Source of the DNA: Paramecium tetraurelia
Taxonomy: Eukaryota; Ciliophora; Oligohymenophorea; Peniculida; Parameciidae
Length of the DNA: 64,000 bases
Assembly (NCBI RefSeq): GCF_000165425.1
Contig: NW_001799017.1
Span: forward strand, 124,001 to 188,000
Direction: 5' to 3'
Made by a program: the position numbers and the translations under genes. Of this stretch, positions 12,203 to 23,619 are shown piece after piece (position 1 is the first letter of the stretch; every line of letters begins with the position of its first letter). The notes under the pieces are model-generated. The model was not told the origin of the DNA. It made no database searches and worked only from the letters and a program-made list of their open reading frames with translations.

Positions 12203-12400
12203 TTTAATAATAGTTATATTAATAAATGAAGATTTTGTCATACTAGTTGAGTGGAGTATTGTTGGAAATCATTAGAAATTAAGGAGAAAATCAAAGTATT
12301 GTAAAAGGGAAGTTATGTATTCCCATTATGTTTAATTAATTTGGTGAATTTATATACGTTTTTAACAAAAATGAAGTGATAAAGTTATTTATAAATTGCA
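12203..12400. promoter_or_regulatory. Shared divergent upstream region
   Basis: The 198 nt between the start codons of the coiled-coil gene (minus) and the phosphagen kinase gene (plus). AT-rich. No specific motif can be named, but both promoters must lie here or overlap the coding ends. Confidence 0.5.
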
Positions 12401-13588
12401 ATGTCTTAACACAAAATCTTTGCTAAATAGGATGTAAGGAAGCTCTACTTAGATGAACAAGGGAATGTTGATTTTAATAAGATATAGGCCAGATGGGATG
12501 AGTTGAAGAATATAAAGGTGAGCTTAGCCAACAAACATTATACTCAAGCAGTAGTTGAGAAGGTGAAAACAATGTCTGCTGAAGACTAATAACGATTCTT
12601 AGATATAGTGATAGCCGGTCTAACAAATGATGATAGCTAAGTTGGTATATCAGCCACAAGACCAGAGGATTATGATGTTTTTCTGTTTTATCTAGAACCA
12701 ATAATCAGAGAATATCATAAGATCGAAGGGGAGACGAAGCAAGAACATGATTGGAATATCCCAGTTGGTGAATATGTATTAACAAAGATTGATCCTGCAT
12801 TGGAGAAGGTTTCAATGAGAGCCAGAGTGGCCAGAAATGTTGTTGGTTACAATTTACCATCATCAATGGATAAGGATGAGAGGATCAAATTTGAGAATCA
12901 AATGGTAACTGTGTTTGAAAACTTTGGAATTCCAGGAAATTATTACAGTCTAACACCAGGTCATAAGAATTTTATATCAGATCAAAAGGCTGATGAGTTA
13001 AGGAAAAGGCATTTCTTATTTATAGATATGACAAGTGACAATCATTTAATGTCGAATGGTGTAGCATCAGATTGGCCATTTGGAAGAGGAATCTGGATAA
13101 GTTAAGATGAGAGTAAAATGGTTTGGGTAGGAGAAGAAGATTAATTAAGAATTATTTCAATTGTCTAAGGAAATGATTTAGGCAAGGTTGATTAATCCCT
13201 TCATGAATTATTAAATGGTATTGAAAAGAGTGGTCTCAAATTTGCTGAGCATCCAGTCTATGGTATCATAACAACATGTCCAACCAATATGGGAACTGGA
13301 AAAAGATAATCTATCTTGGGCAAATTCCCAAATCTTAGTAAAGCTGGAACAGACGAAGCCAATTTGAAAGATAAAGCAAAATCAATTGGATTATAAGCAA
13401 GAGGAATCGGTGGTGAGCACTCATCTGTGGATCAAGAAGGAACTGCTGACATTTCCCCATCAGCAAGATTTGGTGTCACAGAAGCTATTGTAACCAAGAG
13501 GTTATTTGAAGGATTAATTGTGCTCTATTAAATAGAAAAAACAACAGTTCCAGAAAAGGCTAGAAATAATTGTTGCACAATATTTTGA
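12401..13588 (+). CDS. Arginine-kinase-family phosphagen kinase
   Basis: ATP:guanido phosphotransferase, which reversibly moves phosphate between ATP and a guanidino compound, buffering ATP at sites of high use such as cilia. Intronless, ATG 12401 to TGA 13586-13588, 395 residues, near the usual family length. The reactive-Cys motif reads TTCPTNMGTG. Other blocks match: SMRARVARN (nucleotide-binding arginines), WPFGRGIW, WVGEEDQLRIIS and GIGGEHSSV. Changes from animal enzymes, such as SMRAR for STRVR and GVASDWPFGRG for ANACRFWPTGRG, prevent me from naming the substrate. Paramecium is known to have ciliary arginine kinases, so arginine is the best guess. No targeting extension is visible. Confidence 0.92.
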
Positions 13589-13711
13589 ATATCTTAATAC
13601 AAAAATATCAAATATTTATTTCAATGTTGTTCTAATTAAACTCAAATTTAATAGCAAATATGATCAATTTAAATATAAATAATTAATTTTATTGATAATT
13701 TTAACAATAAA

Positions 13712-14873
13712 TCATCTCAATTTACTTATTTTCCATTAGAATATAGAATTGTCTTCTCCGCCAATACTAAACAAGTAATGATCTTCCATTGACCAAGCAA
13801 TGTTGGTAATATGAGATGAATGTCCTTTTCCTAAGATGTATGCTGATTCTTTCTTAACGCAAGGATATCTATATTATTACATTTAGCATATACCTAAATA
13901 CTTTGATTTATGAGTTATCATCACCAGTTGCAATCAAATGATAATTATCAGGGGGTTTATCCTTTTCATTATATGTCTTATTTGATCTGACAGCAGCATT
14001 GATATCACTGCCATCTTAGATATCTGGCCATATTCCTTAAACTGGCCATCCGTATGGTGTAGTCCAAGTCAACCATTTCTCATCTCTTAATTAATTTGCT
14101 CCATTTGGCAATTATTTACCAGTTTGAAGTTCCCAAAACAATAGTTCATATCTGAATAACATAAGTATTAATTAGATACCCTCCGCAATTGCTATGAAGA
14201 TGATTTCCATCTATGGAGAAATCAATATGAGTAATGTAGCTTGAATGTTTCTTGAGTGGTTTGTAACGTTGTTTCATATCTGGGAAACTGTAGATATATA
14301 TGGAATTATCATGAGATCCAATTGCAATCCAAGATTGATCATGACTGAATTTGATATCACTAATCCACTCTTTGGCTAATCTATTAACATATTTTTATTT
14401 GAATTCTTTATCATATATCTTAAGTTAATTACTTATAAAATACCCTAAATGTTCCATCCTTAAATCCTACGCATATTGAAATACCATCCAAAGAAACAGC
14501 TATACATCTACCTTTTGTATTATCAGGCAATTCACCAACTTCATCTTGTTTGATTTCTGCTCCATTAACATCAAGATTGGTTTTGATGCAATTGAGCATT
14601 TTCTTTTGACTGATAGACCAAGATCTTAGAGTTCCATCATCTCCACAAGTATAGTATTGATCAGAATCTTGTGGATTAATAGCCAAACCCCAAATTTCAT
14701 TCAAAGATCGCTTATTTGGAGAACAATGAGATTTCATTAAGGTTTTAGAAACAGCAAATTTGGAGTTAATATTGATTTTGGCATCTTTAGTAACTAATTC
14801 AACAATATCTCCAGCATTAGTTGATATAAGTAAAGTCTTCTAATCATACCCTAACGATATGGACTTGACTTCT
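13712..14873 (-). CDS. EML-family WD40 protein, 5' part missing
   Basis: C-terminal beta-propeller of an echinoderm microtubule-associated protein-like (EML) protein, a family that binds microtubules. Ends at TGA 13714-13712. Introns of 25, 28 and 25 nt join about 361 residues of WD repeats. Diagnostic blocks: EVKSISLGYDQKTLLIST, TCGDDGTLRSW, GYELLFWELQTGK, WLTWTTPYGWPVQGIWPD, ATGDDNSQIKVFRYPC and SIGGEDNSIFQWK, the last four being the classic EML C-terminus. At 14874 the sequence switches to duplicated copy B and the EML frame soon meets TGA, so the N-terminal propeller and HELP motif are absent from this assembly. It converges on the phosphagen kinase gene, with 123 nt between stops. Confidence 0.9.
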
Positions 14874-15045
14874 AATCCCAATGAATTGCTGGGATCAAGC
14901 TATTACAATTAAAATGACTTATTAAAATTCTATTAATATCTTCATTACTTAAAATCTCTTCAGCAATATTATAATAATGTCTTTCCAAAGTATCTAATTT
15001 TTTGATACTTCTTAATTTACAATATATGTACTTGGCAATTATCAT
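14874..15045 (-). pseudogene. Truncated copy of the small gene at 9103-9363
   Basis: Same first 57 codons as the copy at 9103-9363. Past 14874 the frame runs into the EML sequence in a different reading frame, so the original C-terminal end is lost. Whether this is a real chimeric junction or a mis-assembly cannot be decided here. The 540 nt from 15046 to 15589 hold no gene that I can see. Confidence 0.4.
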
Positions 15046-16148
15046 TATGCTAATTTAATTATTTTTCGAATTCCATAAGACGATTAATAAATTTAAAAGA
15101 TTTAATTTTTTCCTTTAATATCCAAGAAATAATAATAATATCTAAAGGCTATTTTTATACTTAATTAGCCCTTAATAAAATTATTATATTATGTATACAA
15201 CTAGTGTTTGCCAAAAATTATATACTGTCAAATATATTTTTAATTTATTATATTCTTAATTCATTTGGTGAGTTTTTCTCGAAAAAATTATATTCACAAT
15301 ATTTCAGCCAATCAGAATCAAAATTACAAATGTCTCAAAGATTCTTTCATTCAATTCTTATGCTAAACAATTAATTCTTGTGTTAACCAATTCATTCAAT
15401 GTTTACTTATTTGTAATCCTAAAATATCTGAAAAATTAATCTTAATTAGAGAATAAAAGCTATTAAATTATTATATTTGAATACTAATTTTTTTCAATAA
15501 AAATGAATTTTTGACCATTAATTACTAATGAAGAAGTTTGGAATCATTAACATTACTTATAAGTATATATTAATTTAATTTAATTCCTTTCAAAATTAAA
15601 TACAAAAATTTTAATTTAAATTTTCATTTTCCTTTTTTTTTTCATTTTTTTTTTCATTTTTTTTTTCATGCAATAAGAGTCTATATGGTCTCACATCTTC
15701 TGAATTATTAACAACGAAAAATTGTTTTGATTTCATCATTTTACTTTATTTAATTTTCTTGGGATTTACTCTTGACATAAAAATAGGTGCAAATTATTTT
15801 TCACCAACCTAAGTGTATTTAGCATATTAATTATCAATACAGACCTTAATATCATTTGAAAAATAAATTCCTTTTCCAACTTTAACTTTCTCTCCAAGCT
15901 CATTAATACATTCATCATTTTAATGATGTTATTTCTCACCACTTATTAAATTGTTTTTTATAATTGAATTAACAGCACCTTAATTGGTACCATGATACAT
16001 AATTCTCCATTCTTTTGGATTACCATCCATTTTTAACCAATCATTTCCATGTTCTTTTACCTACTTTTCTACATTTAACCCAAATCCATAGCAACCTATT
16101 GGAAAATAATAATCATATCTATGATAAGGAGGCCCTCTCTATTTTTTT
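14874..16148. repeat. Duplicated block, copy B (lacks the 111-nt insert)
   Basis: Second copy of 9192-10577. The site of the missing segment is near 15190-15191, where the sequence reads ATTATGTATAC. Its left edge abuts EML coding sequence; its right edge continues without a break into the intact ADP-ribosyltransferase-like gene. It also carries the start of the small gene of copy A (ATG at 15045), whose frame is diverted at 14874. Confidence 0.9.
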
Positions 16149-17268
16149 TCATGAAAATTATCCCAGCTCATATTGTGTGAAGGATTCAAATCATCAAAAG
16201 AAAGAGTGACTCCTTTTGATTAGCTATTTGCTTGATGAAAGTATTCTACGTAATCTACATTTCCATTACAATACTCATATAAGAATTTCTTTGCTTCTGG
16301 ATTTTAAAACTATTATGAAATCCATTTCCTACTAGCTCTTATAATATTAAAGCAAATTTTCAAACTACCCTTTGATACTCCTAAAATTTCAATTTAATCA
16401 GTTGAAATATTGAGTGAACTTGATAGCTTTTACTTAAATTCTAATAAATGTTATTACAATAATTGGTTGTCATTCACAATTTTATCATAATCAAGATTTG
16501 TATTTCTTACTTTTAAACAATATTAATCTTAGCCATAATATTCAATTATTGAATCAAATCCAAAGGAATATTATTTACTTGTTGCTAATAATTCTCGATT
16601 TTGATCTCTCAATAATGATTCTTTTAAAACAAAAAGTGCCAATTCAGGATTTGAGACTTCAATATTCTATTTCACATGAGGAATTGATTTAGTTTTGCCA
16701 TAATCTTTTAATTTTGTAATTAGTTATTATTAATATTAATGTTTAAGGTATTATTTTTAATTATTTGTAAGATTCTTATTATTATCTAATTATTTAAGTT
16801 CTTTATTTAATATATCAATTTATTCCTCAATTGATTTTGAACGAATTTCTTATTATATATATATTTATTAACAAACTAATAATAAGTCTTAATTAAAAAT
16901 TTCCTTTTTCTCAAATTAATCTTTCAGTTCGGTTACAACTTTTTCTTATTTAATTAAAGTTGATTAACTTGTTGTTTATAAGTCTTATTAAAGCATTCGC
17001 TTCAATTCAAATACACATTTTTCATTATCTCCTAAAATCCTGTTTAATGTCGTTCCATCTATGCTTATATTTTTATTAAAAGTGGGCAAGAAAAATTGAT
17101 AATCCTTGCTATTTCCTTACATGCTAACATTAATTAAAGTTCTGAATACTTTAGAAATTTTATTGTTAACAATTCAAAAAGGTCTAAAGTAGAGGTAGTT
17201 TTTGCTAAAGAAGCTTAAGATTTGACCTCAAAGCAATAAATGTCGATTTCATAATATTCTGGCAGCAT
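15590..17268 (-). CDS. Coiled-coil protein with a C-terminal ADP-ribosyltransferase-like domain
   Basis: Start ATG 17268-17266, stop 15592-15590; two 22-nt introns near the 5' end give 544 residues. Residues about 70-230 are helical and Gln/Lys-rich (coiled coil). The C-terminal 200 residues have the layout of the PARP/ART fold: RIMYHGTNQGAVNSI (His of the triad), GKGIYFSNDIKV (Tyr), and FFVVNNSEDVRPYRLLL where PARPs carry the NEYVVY-type Glu strand. Here that position is not Glu, so mono-ADP-ribosylation or loss of activity is likelier than poly-ADP-ribosylation. The tail is KKNEKKNEKKK, encoded by three ATGAAAAAAAAAA units. A nearly identical fragment of the last 185 codons lies at 10019-10577. 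The assignment rests on motif layout only. Confidence 0.75.
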
Positions 17269-17450
17269 CAAATTGTATTAAATTATTAATATTTAAACAA
17301 AATATGAATAGGCCTTATTTATTGTTTTAATTTTATAAATAAACTAGTGTTTCTAAAAATAATATATTAAATCTGTCTAATTAAATGGAGCAGCATTAAT
17401 TAGATGCTTATTCATAAATGAATTTTTTATTTTGTATAAAATCCAATCTA

Positions 17451-19333
17451 TCATACACAAATAAAAGAATGTGAATTAATCGCTGAAATTTCAGCTTGAT
17501 TCTATTCTCTTTAAATAGTCTTGATCCACAAACCGCATTCTTCCTTGGTTTTAGTTTTAAATTTATAAATTTTGGAATCTTCTAACTAGATCTTAAAATT
17601 CGCAGGTTTCTATGATTAGGAATGACTTCATCCATATTTTGAAGGATGATTTGTTTTATGCCTCTCTTGAATTGGAATTGATATACCAATACATAAACCC
17701 TTTCTAATTCTAATATATCTATAATCCCAGGCTTTCGATTATGGTTCCTTCTTATATAGATAGCCTTCATCTACAAATTCTTCCTTTTCAATTAAGTTTC
17801 GTTATTATTATTTCTAGGGTATCTATAATTATAATATATATGTTTACATATTGAATTTCTTGATCATTAAAATCTAATTTAATATCTGCTCCTCTGATCA
17901 CTTATTCTTACCATTAACCAGTTTCTTATTGATCATCCTCTTAGCCTAAAAAGTCCATAATTCTAACACTTTCATCCTCTATAGGTAGTGTTTTATTGAT
18001 ATCCTCAATTAGAGTATTGCAAATTTCGATAGTGTCTTTCTTTTACTATTTATCCAATTCTATTCTTAGGGTCATAATAGATATGATTGTTTTCTCTGAA
18101 AATGCTCTACAAAAATACTATCGTAAACTTTTACAAGGATCCAGAATACTCAGAGATTCTTCATTTAAAAATGATTCTGTATTATTTGTGGAATTTTCAA
18201 ATACTTCCTTAATTGTGAATTTAAATTTAATTTCTAAATCAACTAACTATTCTTCTTTATCATATCATCAAATGGTTTCATAGTTGCTTAAAATTACTCT
18301 CAAAAATGAATTTTTCTAATTCTTAGAATAGAATATCTTTGTCAGTATCTAATTTTCTGATGAATTCATTAAGTAAAGTAGTAGAGAATAATGGAATCAG
18401 TAAGTTGTTTCCAGATTTTCCTACTAAATCTGTCATGAAATTGTGATAAGGTTTCAGTGGCTGGCTCAATTATGGATTTAACAGTATCTATAATTTTGAT
18501 TTGGAGATAAGGTTTTTAAAATGAGTGCCTATCCGACTGAAATAGAATACGAATATTCCTTCCTTACAATTACTGGCAATCTAATCAAAATTCTTGGTGA
18601 TTTTCTGTGGTATTATCATGCAAAGCCAAAGTGTTTTACATATGGCCACTTATTTAGGAACAGAGAGTTTGTGTTCATCAATGATTTCTTGAATCCCACC
18701 TTAATATTATTATAGGATAACTTTGCCAAACCTCCGAATCTGGGTATTGTTTCTTTACATGAACATAATTTATATGCCATATCAAAGCCTTCTTTTACGA
18801 TTTTAAACAGATCAACAGAAGTCTAAGTAATTAATTGTTCTTATTCATTCTAGAATGGCTCTTAAATGCTATGAGTTGTAATTCCGGAGACTATTTATGA
18901 TATTACCTTTAATTACTTATATTTTCATGTAAGACTAATCCCACAACTTTGTAATTCTACTACAATTTTTTCATGATAAATATTGCATTGATTCCAACAT
19001 ATCTTATCACAGATGGGTCAATTAATTAAAAAACTTATTCAGATCTGCATCCTCTTCTGTCAAGATGGCTGCCATGTCTGATTCTAAATTCTATTGAATC
19101 TTTTCTCTCCTAGCTAGTAATTGAGTTTCTTCTTCATAAAACTTGATTAATGGGTCAATGTTCTTTTTTATTTTAATTTTTAATGGGTTATTGATTGCCT
19201 TAGTTGTTCTGATAAATTTACTTAGAGCAGATTGCCACTTTCTACATTCCAATTCTGAATCAGCTATGAGATGATATAATCTATCTCCCATATTCAATTT
19301 GAAGGTGTATCCACTTTCTTTTGATTTGGACAT
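17451..19333 (-). CDS. PH-domain protein, probably two PH regions
   Basis: Likely membrane-associated regulator. The visible start at ATG 19333 gives the end of a PH domain (YTFKLNMGDRLYHLIADS, then ECRKWQSALSKF with the invariant Trp helix), so an upstream exon with the first strands may be missed. The middle has helical segments, including FSRKIWKQLTDSIILYYF. Near the C-terminus a second PH-like region starts EGYLYKKEPQSKAWDYRY and ends KTKTKEECGLWIKTI, finishing at TGA 17453-17451. Several introns are needed (for example 25 nt near 17840, 26 nt near 18920). Inside the second PH region two reading frames each look coding over part of the length, so either a splice was missed or there is an indel. 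Confidence 0.6.
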
Positions 19334-19521
19334 ATTTTTAAGGCAGATCTCTTTTTTTGATAATCATTAGACATTCATATTAGAATAATAATTAAATCAT
19401 TCGGAGTAGATCACATTGCTATGGAGTCGTAAATGAGTGTAATGAGAGAGAGTGCTATCATAATAATGCTAATCATAATAATGCTATCATAATATTAACC
19501 AATTATTTTAATTAATTTAAA

Positions 19522-21889
19522 ATGTTCCCCTCCCTCAACTCAATCAAGAAGCCGAAGAAGAGTTTCAATCTGCTGCATCTTGAGACACAAGAGTAATATT
19601 TCCTCTCCCTCAAAGTGGCACTAATACCCAGTACAAGAAGTGATGAGTAACATATTTGTATATATCGATTCCAAAATCAGAATTCGAGGCAATTTGCATC
19701 TATGTTCTCGTTCCTTGGTTTTCGAGCCCAAATCCTCGTAGTTGCCCCTCATGAAAATGAAGTACAGCAATGGACTCTTTATGAAAGTCCTCAAAAATTT
19801 CGAACCCAAATCACTTGGTCATCTGCTCAGTATTCGTTGGGGTCATCAATTAATGCAGGAGGAGATCGATCAACTCGATTTAGCATCAGTCTTGAACTAA
19901 TAGAAGGGAGAATAAGTTTCTACTATTATTGATTACTAAATTAGAAATCGAATGAACTCTTAGAAAAGCTTTACAATAGATAACGCAAGAACATCATATA
20001 ATTAGCATGCAACTGCTTCTTCATCAAGGTCGATAAACTCTTTATCGTCAATCGCAATCCCATCAGTCCCTACATCACCGAAACTGTAATAATCCCTAAT
20101 TCTCTGTCTAGTGCGATGACAACATTGTGTTCACCATATCCAAATCTAATTCTAAGCAGACCCTCATTCGATTTCTTAAATTATACCAAGGAATTAATCA
20201 AGCCGAGGACGAGTTCACCTTCATCAATCAAACAATCCAACAAACCTTAAATGACAGTCTACTTGAACATAAACAAAATGTAGGATCTGAAGGCCACAAA
20301 ATAGAATTTATTCATAAAGGTACACGCTCTTCTCTATTATGAATAGCCAGACTCATTAAACCTGAAGGAGTGATCTTTGGGTTGTTTAGCATTCAAAAAG
20401 AAGAGATACTCCAATTCATTCCATTAATCAATTCACCCAAAGGCAAAATCATGTAATTCATGTTCACTGACATCAAATACTTCATCAAATACAGATATAT
20501 GTTCAAAAACAACGGAATCGAATTCTGGATGTACAACAAAAAGAGATCCTATCTCTTTGTCTTTGATGACCAAAACACCTAAGAATCTGTCTTTAAATAC
20601 TTCCAGAAGAAGGCAACAAAACGTTGTCTAACCGCTTTGACCAAAGAAAAAGTAGCTGAAGAATGGACAAGTGGTAATATGACTAATTTTGATTATTTGA
20701 TGGCCTTGAATACTCTGGCCAACAGAAGCTTTAACGATCTCTCCGCCTACCCTGTATTCCCATGGATCATTGCTGAATATAATGAGAAAGAATTCAGTGT
20801 CAACTCCCCGGCATTTTTCAGAGATCTATCTAAACCCATGGGGGCCCTCAATAAACATAGACTCTAAAAATATAAAGTAATCTCATTGTCATACTCATGT
20901 AGGCATTCTATAAAGATCAATTAAAAGATAAGAAATAGGATCCTAAACCTTATTTATACCCCACTCATTATTCCAGTCCTGGAACAGTCGTCTATTATAT
21001 GATCAGGAAAATTCCGGAATTCGTTATTAAATTATAAAATGGTGTCTTCGGACCAACAGACAGAATATTCAGAGGCATTGATTCCACTTGGTTTACTACT
21101 CTCAATCTTCATGCTGATTCCAAAGAACTCATACCAGAGTATTTAACCACTTTATACATTAGATTCTACGGATTAGATAGTGACTTTCTAGTTAATTGTG
21201 ATAAATTAGAATTGGGCATAACCTAAGATGGAGAAGTGATTGATGATGCAGTCATACCAGCTTGGGCTGACAATGCAGTAGATTTCTTAGCCAAAATGAG
21301 GATTGCTTTGGAAAGTCCATATGTTTAGGCTAACCTACCTCAATGGATTGATTTGATTTTTGGAAATAAATCCTCTGGAAACGAAGCACTTTTAAATGAC
21401 AACTTATTCTACCCTTACACTTATGCAGAAAATGTCAATTGGGATAAATGCAAAACTGATATTGAAAGGCAAGCTCTAGAAATCTAAGTTACTGAATTTG
21501 GTCAAGTACCCTTACAATTATTCTAAACAGCACATCCTTAAAGGAAGTTGAAAATTCAAGGAAATTTGAAATAATTAGAAGATGAAAAGAGGGAACTCAA
21601 ATTAATAAATTAGAATTTATAAAATAAAATTCAAAAATTAACCCAGTAGATCTAATAAAGTTAAGATAAAGAATTAGTTACATAACTGCAAACTCAATTG
21701 GCTGCACTTTAATGGGAAAACGAGAAACTCAAATTCAATCTTGAAACCTTTAAATAAGAAGTGATGGCAAGCAAAGAAGTTATACAAACATTTAATTCAC
21801 AATTTGATTAGGAAGAATTTGATAAAAATGGTTTCGACTTTTTAAATGACGATAGCCTCTTGGACAGTTCAAAAAAAGCCAATTAATGA
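19522..21889 (+). CDS. BEACH-domain protein, FAN (NSMAF)-like
   Basis: BEACH proteins act in vesicle traffic and membrane events. The N-terminus FNLLHLETQEQYFLSLK matches the start of FAN-type proteins, and KVDKLFIVNRNPISPYITET suggests a GRAM-like strand. A PH-BEACH linker follows (IEFWMYNKKRSYLFVFDD). The BEACH core is clear: NFDYLMALNTLANRSF, YPVFPWIIAEY, FFRDLSKPMGALN, YSSPGTVVYYMIRKIPEF and DRIFRGIDSTWF. The C-terminus, instead of the usual WD40 repeats of FAN, is a coiled coil ending QEEFDKNGFDFL. Introns of about 26-29 nt near 19910, 20085, 20312 and 20877 are needed. Length is about 750 residues. The lack of a WD40 propeller is the main oddity. Stop TGA 21887-21889. Confidence 0.85.
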
Positions 21890-22274
21890 ATGATTCTAAT
21901 ATAGATATAAATTATTAGTTTTTTTACTTTGTCATATTGTTTTTTTGAAGTTTTTCTAATTCTTGAATTACTTTTTAATCACTTTACATAGACTAAGTTT
22001 TAATTCTCTATATGTTTGGAGATACCCTCATTTTCATAGAAGTTGAAAAGTAGGTGATGAAATATTTTGGTATTAGATATCGATAGAAAAAATTTATGAA
22101 ATTTAATTCAAATAAATATCATTCTAATTAGACTATTTAGTAAACTAAATATCGACATCTATTTTTATGAATTAAGTAAATAAATAAAATTTATATATTA
22201 TATATTTTTGTAAAAAGTTGAACACCTATTATAAATATTGGAGAGTAAAAAGATTTATCTATTGAAAGGTCATA
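21890..22274. other. AT-rich spacer
   Basis: 385 nt with no coding frame or structured element that I can support. Confidence 0.5.
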
Positions 22275-22849
22275 ATGTTAGTAATAATTGAATTGAGAAT
22301 AGCTAGTAAATTTAGAAAAATATTATTATAAATAGGCAGGATCACAGCGAATTAATTTAGATTTGATTCTTTGAAATTCAATCAAAATCAATTGGACATT
22401 AATAAAGATCAGTAATATAAGAGCGATATTATATTTTAGTAGGATAACATCTAAGATAAAAAACTAAATATTTTGAGAAAATATAATTAATTGAAAGATT
22501 TAATAAATAAATTGAGTCCTTAGAGAGTTTAAAAATAATTATGAAAATTAGAATATAGATAGATTGATAGATATATAATATATATGAGATTACTATAATT
22601 TAACTAAATATGTTAAAGGAAAGAAATAATAGAAAAATTTAGTCAATAATAAAGTGGATAAAGATATTAAGAATGAAAATAAAATAAGAACAAAAAAGTT
22701 GGATTAGAAGATCAAATGAATACTAAGTACATAATTTATCATTGAGAGTATAACAAAATCTAAACTATAATATAAGAATGGAGTATGAATTGATTTAATA
22801 TTAGTATAAAAATACATATGTTGAAAACTGCATTTAGATGGATTATTGA
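22275..22849 (+). CDS. Small coiled-coil protein
   Basis: Not recognised. ATG 22275, then a 30-nt GTAAAT...AATAG intron joins MLVIIELRIAS to a Gln/Asn/Lys-rich helical stretch (LNILRKYNQLKDLINKLS). A 25-nt intron (GTTTAA...ATTAG) follows, and a further unresolved junction leads to the last exon (LSLRVQQNLNYNIRMEYEL), ending at TGA 22847-22849. Probably about 150-170 residues. The DNA is so AT-rich that it looks intergenic at first sight. Followed by two MORN genes on the same strand. Confidence 0.5.
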
Positions 22850-23021
22850 TTCAAATATACATATTTAAAGAAAAGAAGAGAGAACAATAGCAGAGAGGCT
22901 CTGATGTTCAAGGAGAGTAAGGTTAATCGTTATAGGTCGTCTTTTAGAGAAGAAAATTAATGATGGAAGATTTTGCTTTTGATATTGAAATATCAACTGA
23001 AATAAAATTAATTAAAGTTAA

Positions 23022-23582
23022 ATGGGTTCTTGTTGTCAAGCCAGTCAAGTAGCTCGGGATTAGTATGTGTTTCCAGATGGAGGAGTGTATACAGGAGAGT
23101 TGAAAGATGGAATACCAGTATGATTGATGATCATCTTTAGCATGGTGTTGGAGCAATATCCTTTGATAATGGATAATCCTTTGAAGGGCATTTCGAGAAT
23201 GGAGTGAAAAGTGGCAAGGGAGTTTATAGATGGAATGACAATTCTTATTATGATGGGGAATTTCTGAACGATGCATTTAATGGTTACGGCGAGTTTTATT
23301 GGAGCAATGGCAAATGGTACAAAGGATAGTGGGTGGAAGGGAATATGCAAGGAGAAGGACAATTCTTTTCTGATGGTAAGACTTACAAGGGTGAGATATT
23401 TAATTTTAATTTAAGGTGAATTTGAAAATGATAAGAGGAATGGAAAGGGAGAGCAAATTTGGCCCAATAGACAAAAATACAATGGAGAATGGAAAAACAA
23501 TAAGATGCATGGAAAAGGACAACTGACAGAGCCAAATGGGAGAGTAATCGAAGGGGAATGGGTAAAGGGAAAAAAGAAATGA
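23022..23582 (+). CDS. MORN-repeat protein with acylation-type N-terminus
   Basis: MORN repeats bind membranes or organise cortical structures in protists. ATG 23022, introns 23118-23140 (23 nt) and a 25-nt one near 23390, stop 23580-23582: 170 residues. About seven MORN units are seen, for example YTGELKDGIPHGVG, YYDGEFLNDAFNGYGEFYW, YKGEFENDKRNGKGEQIW and YNGEWKNNKMHGKG. The protein starts MGSCCQAS: Gly2 for myristoylation and Cys4/Cys5 for palmitoylation, a typical dual-acylation signal. No other domain. It lies 37 nt upstream of a second MORN gene, probably a diverged tandem duplicate. Confidence 0.9.
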
Positions 23583-23619
23583 TTATATCGTATATTTAAT
23601 TTTTATAACATATTGTGCT

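Noticed and set aside
22944-23362. Two minus-strand open frames of about 100 codons
   Set aside because: They lie opposite the MORN gene at 23022-23582 and are explained by the regular MORN repeats read on the wrong strand.
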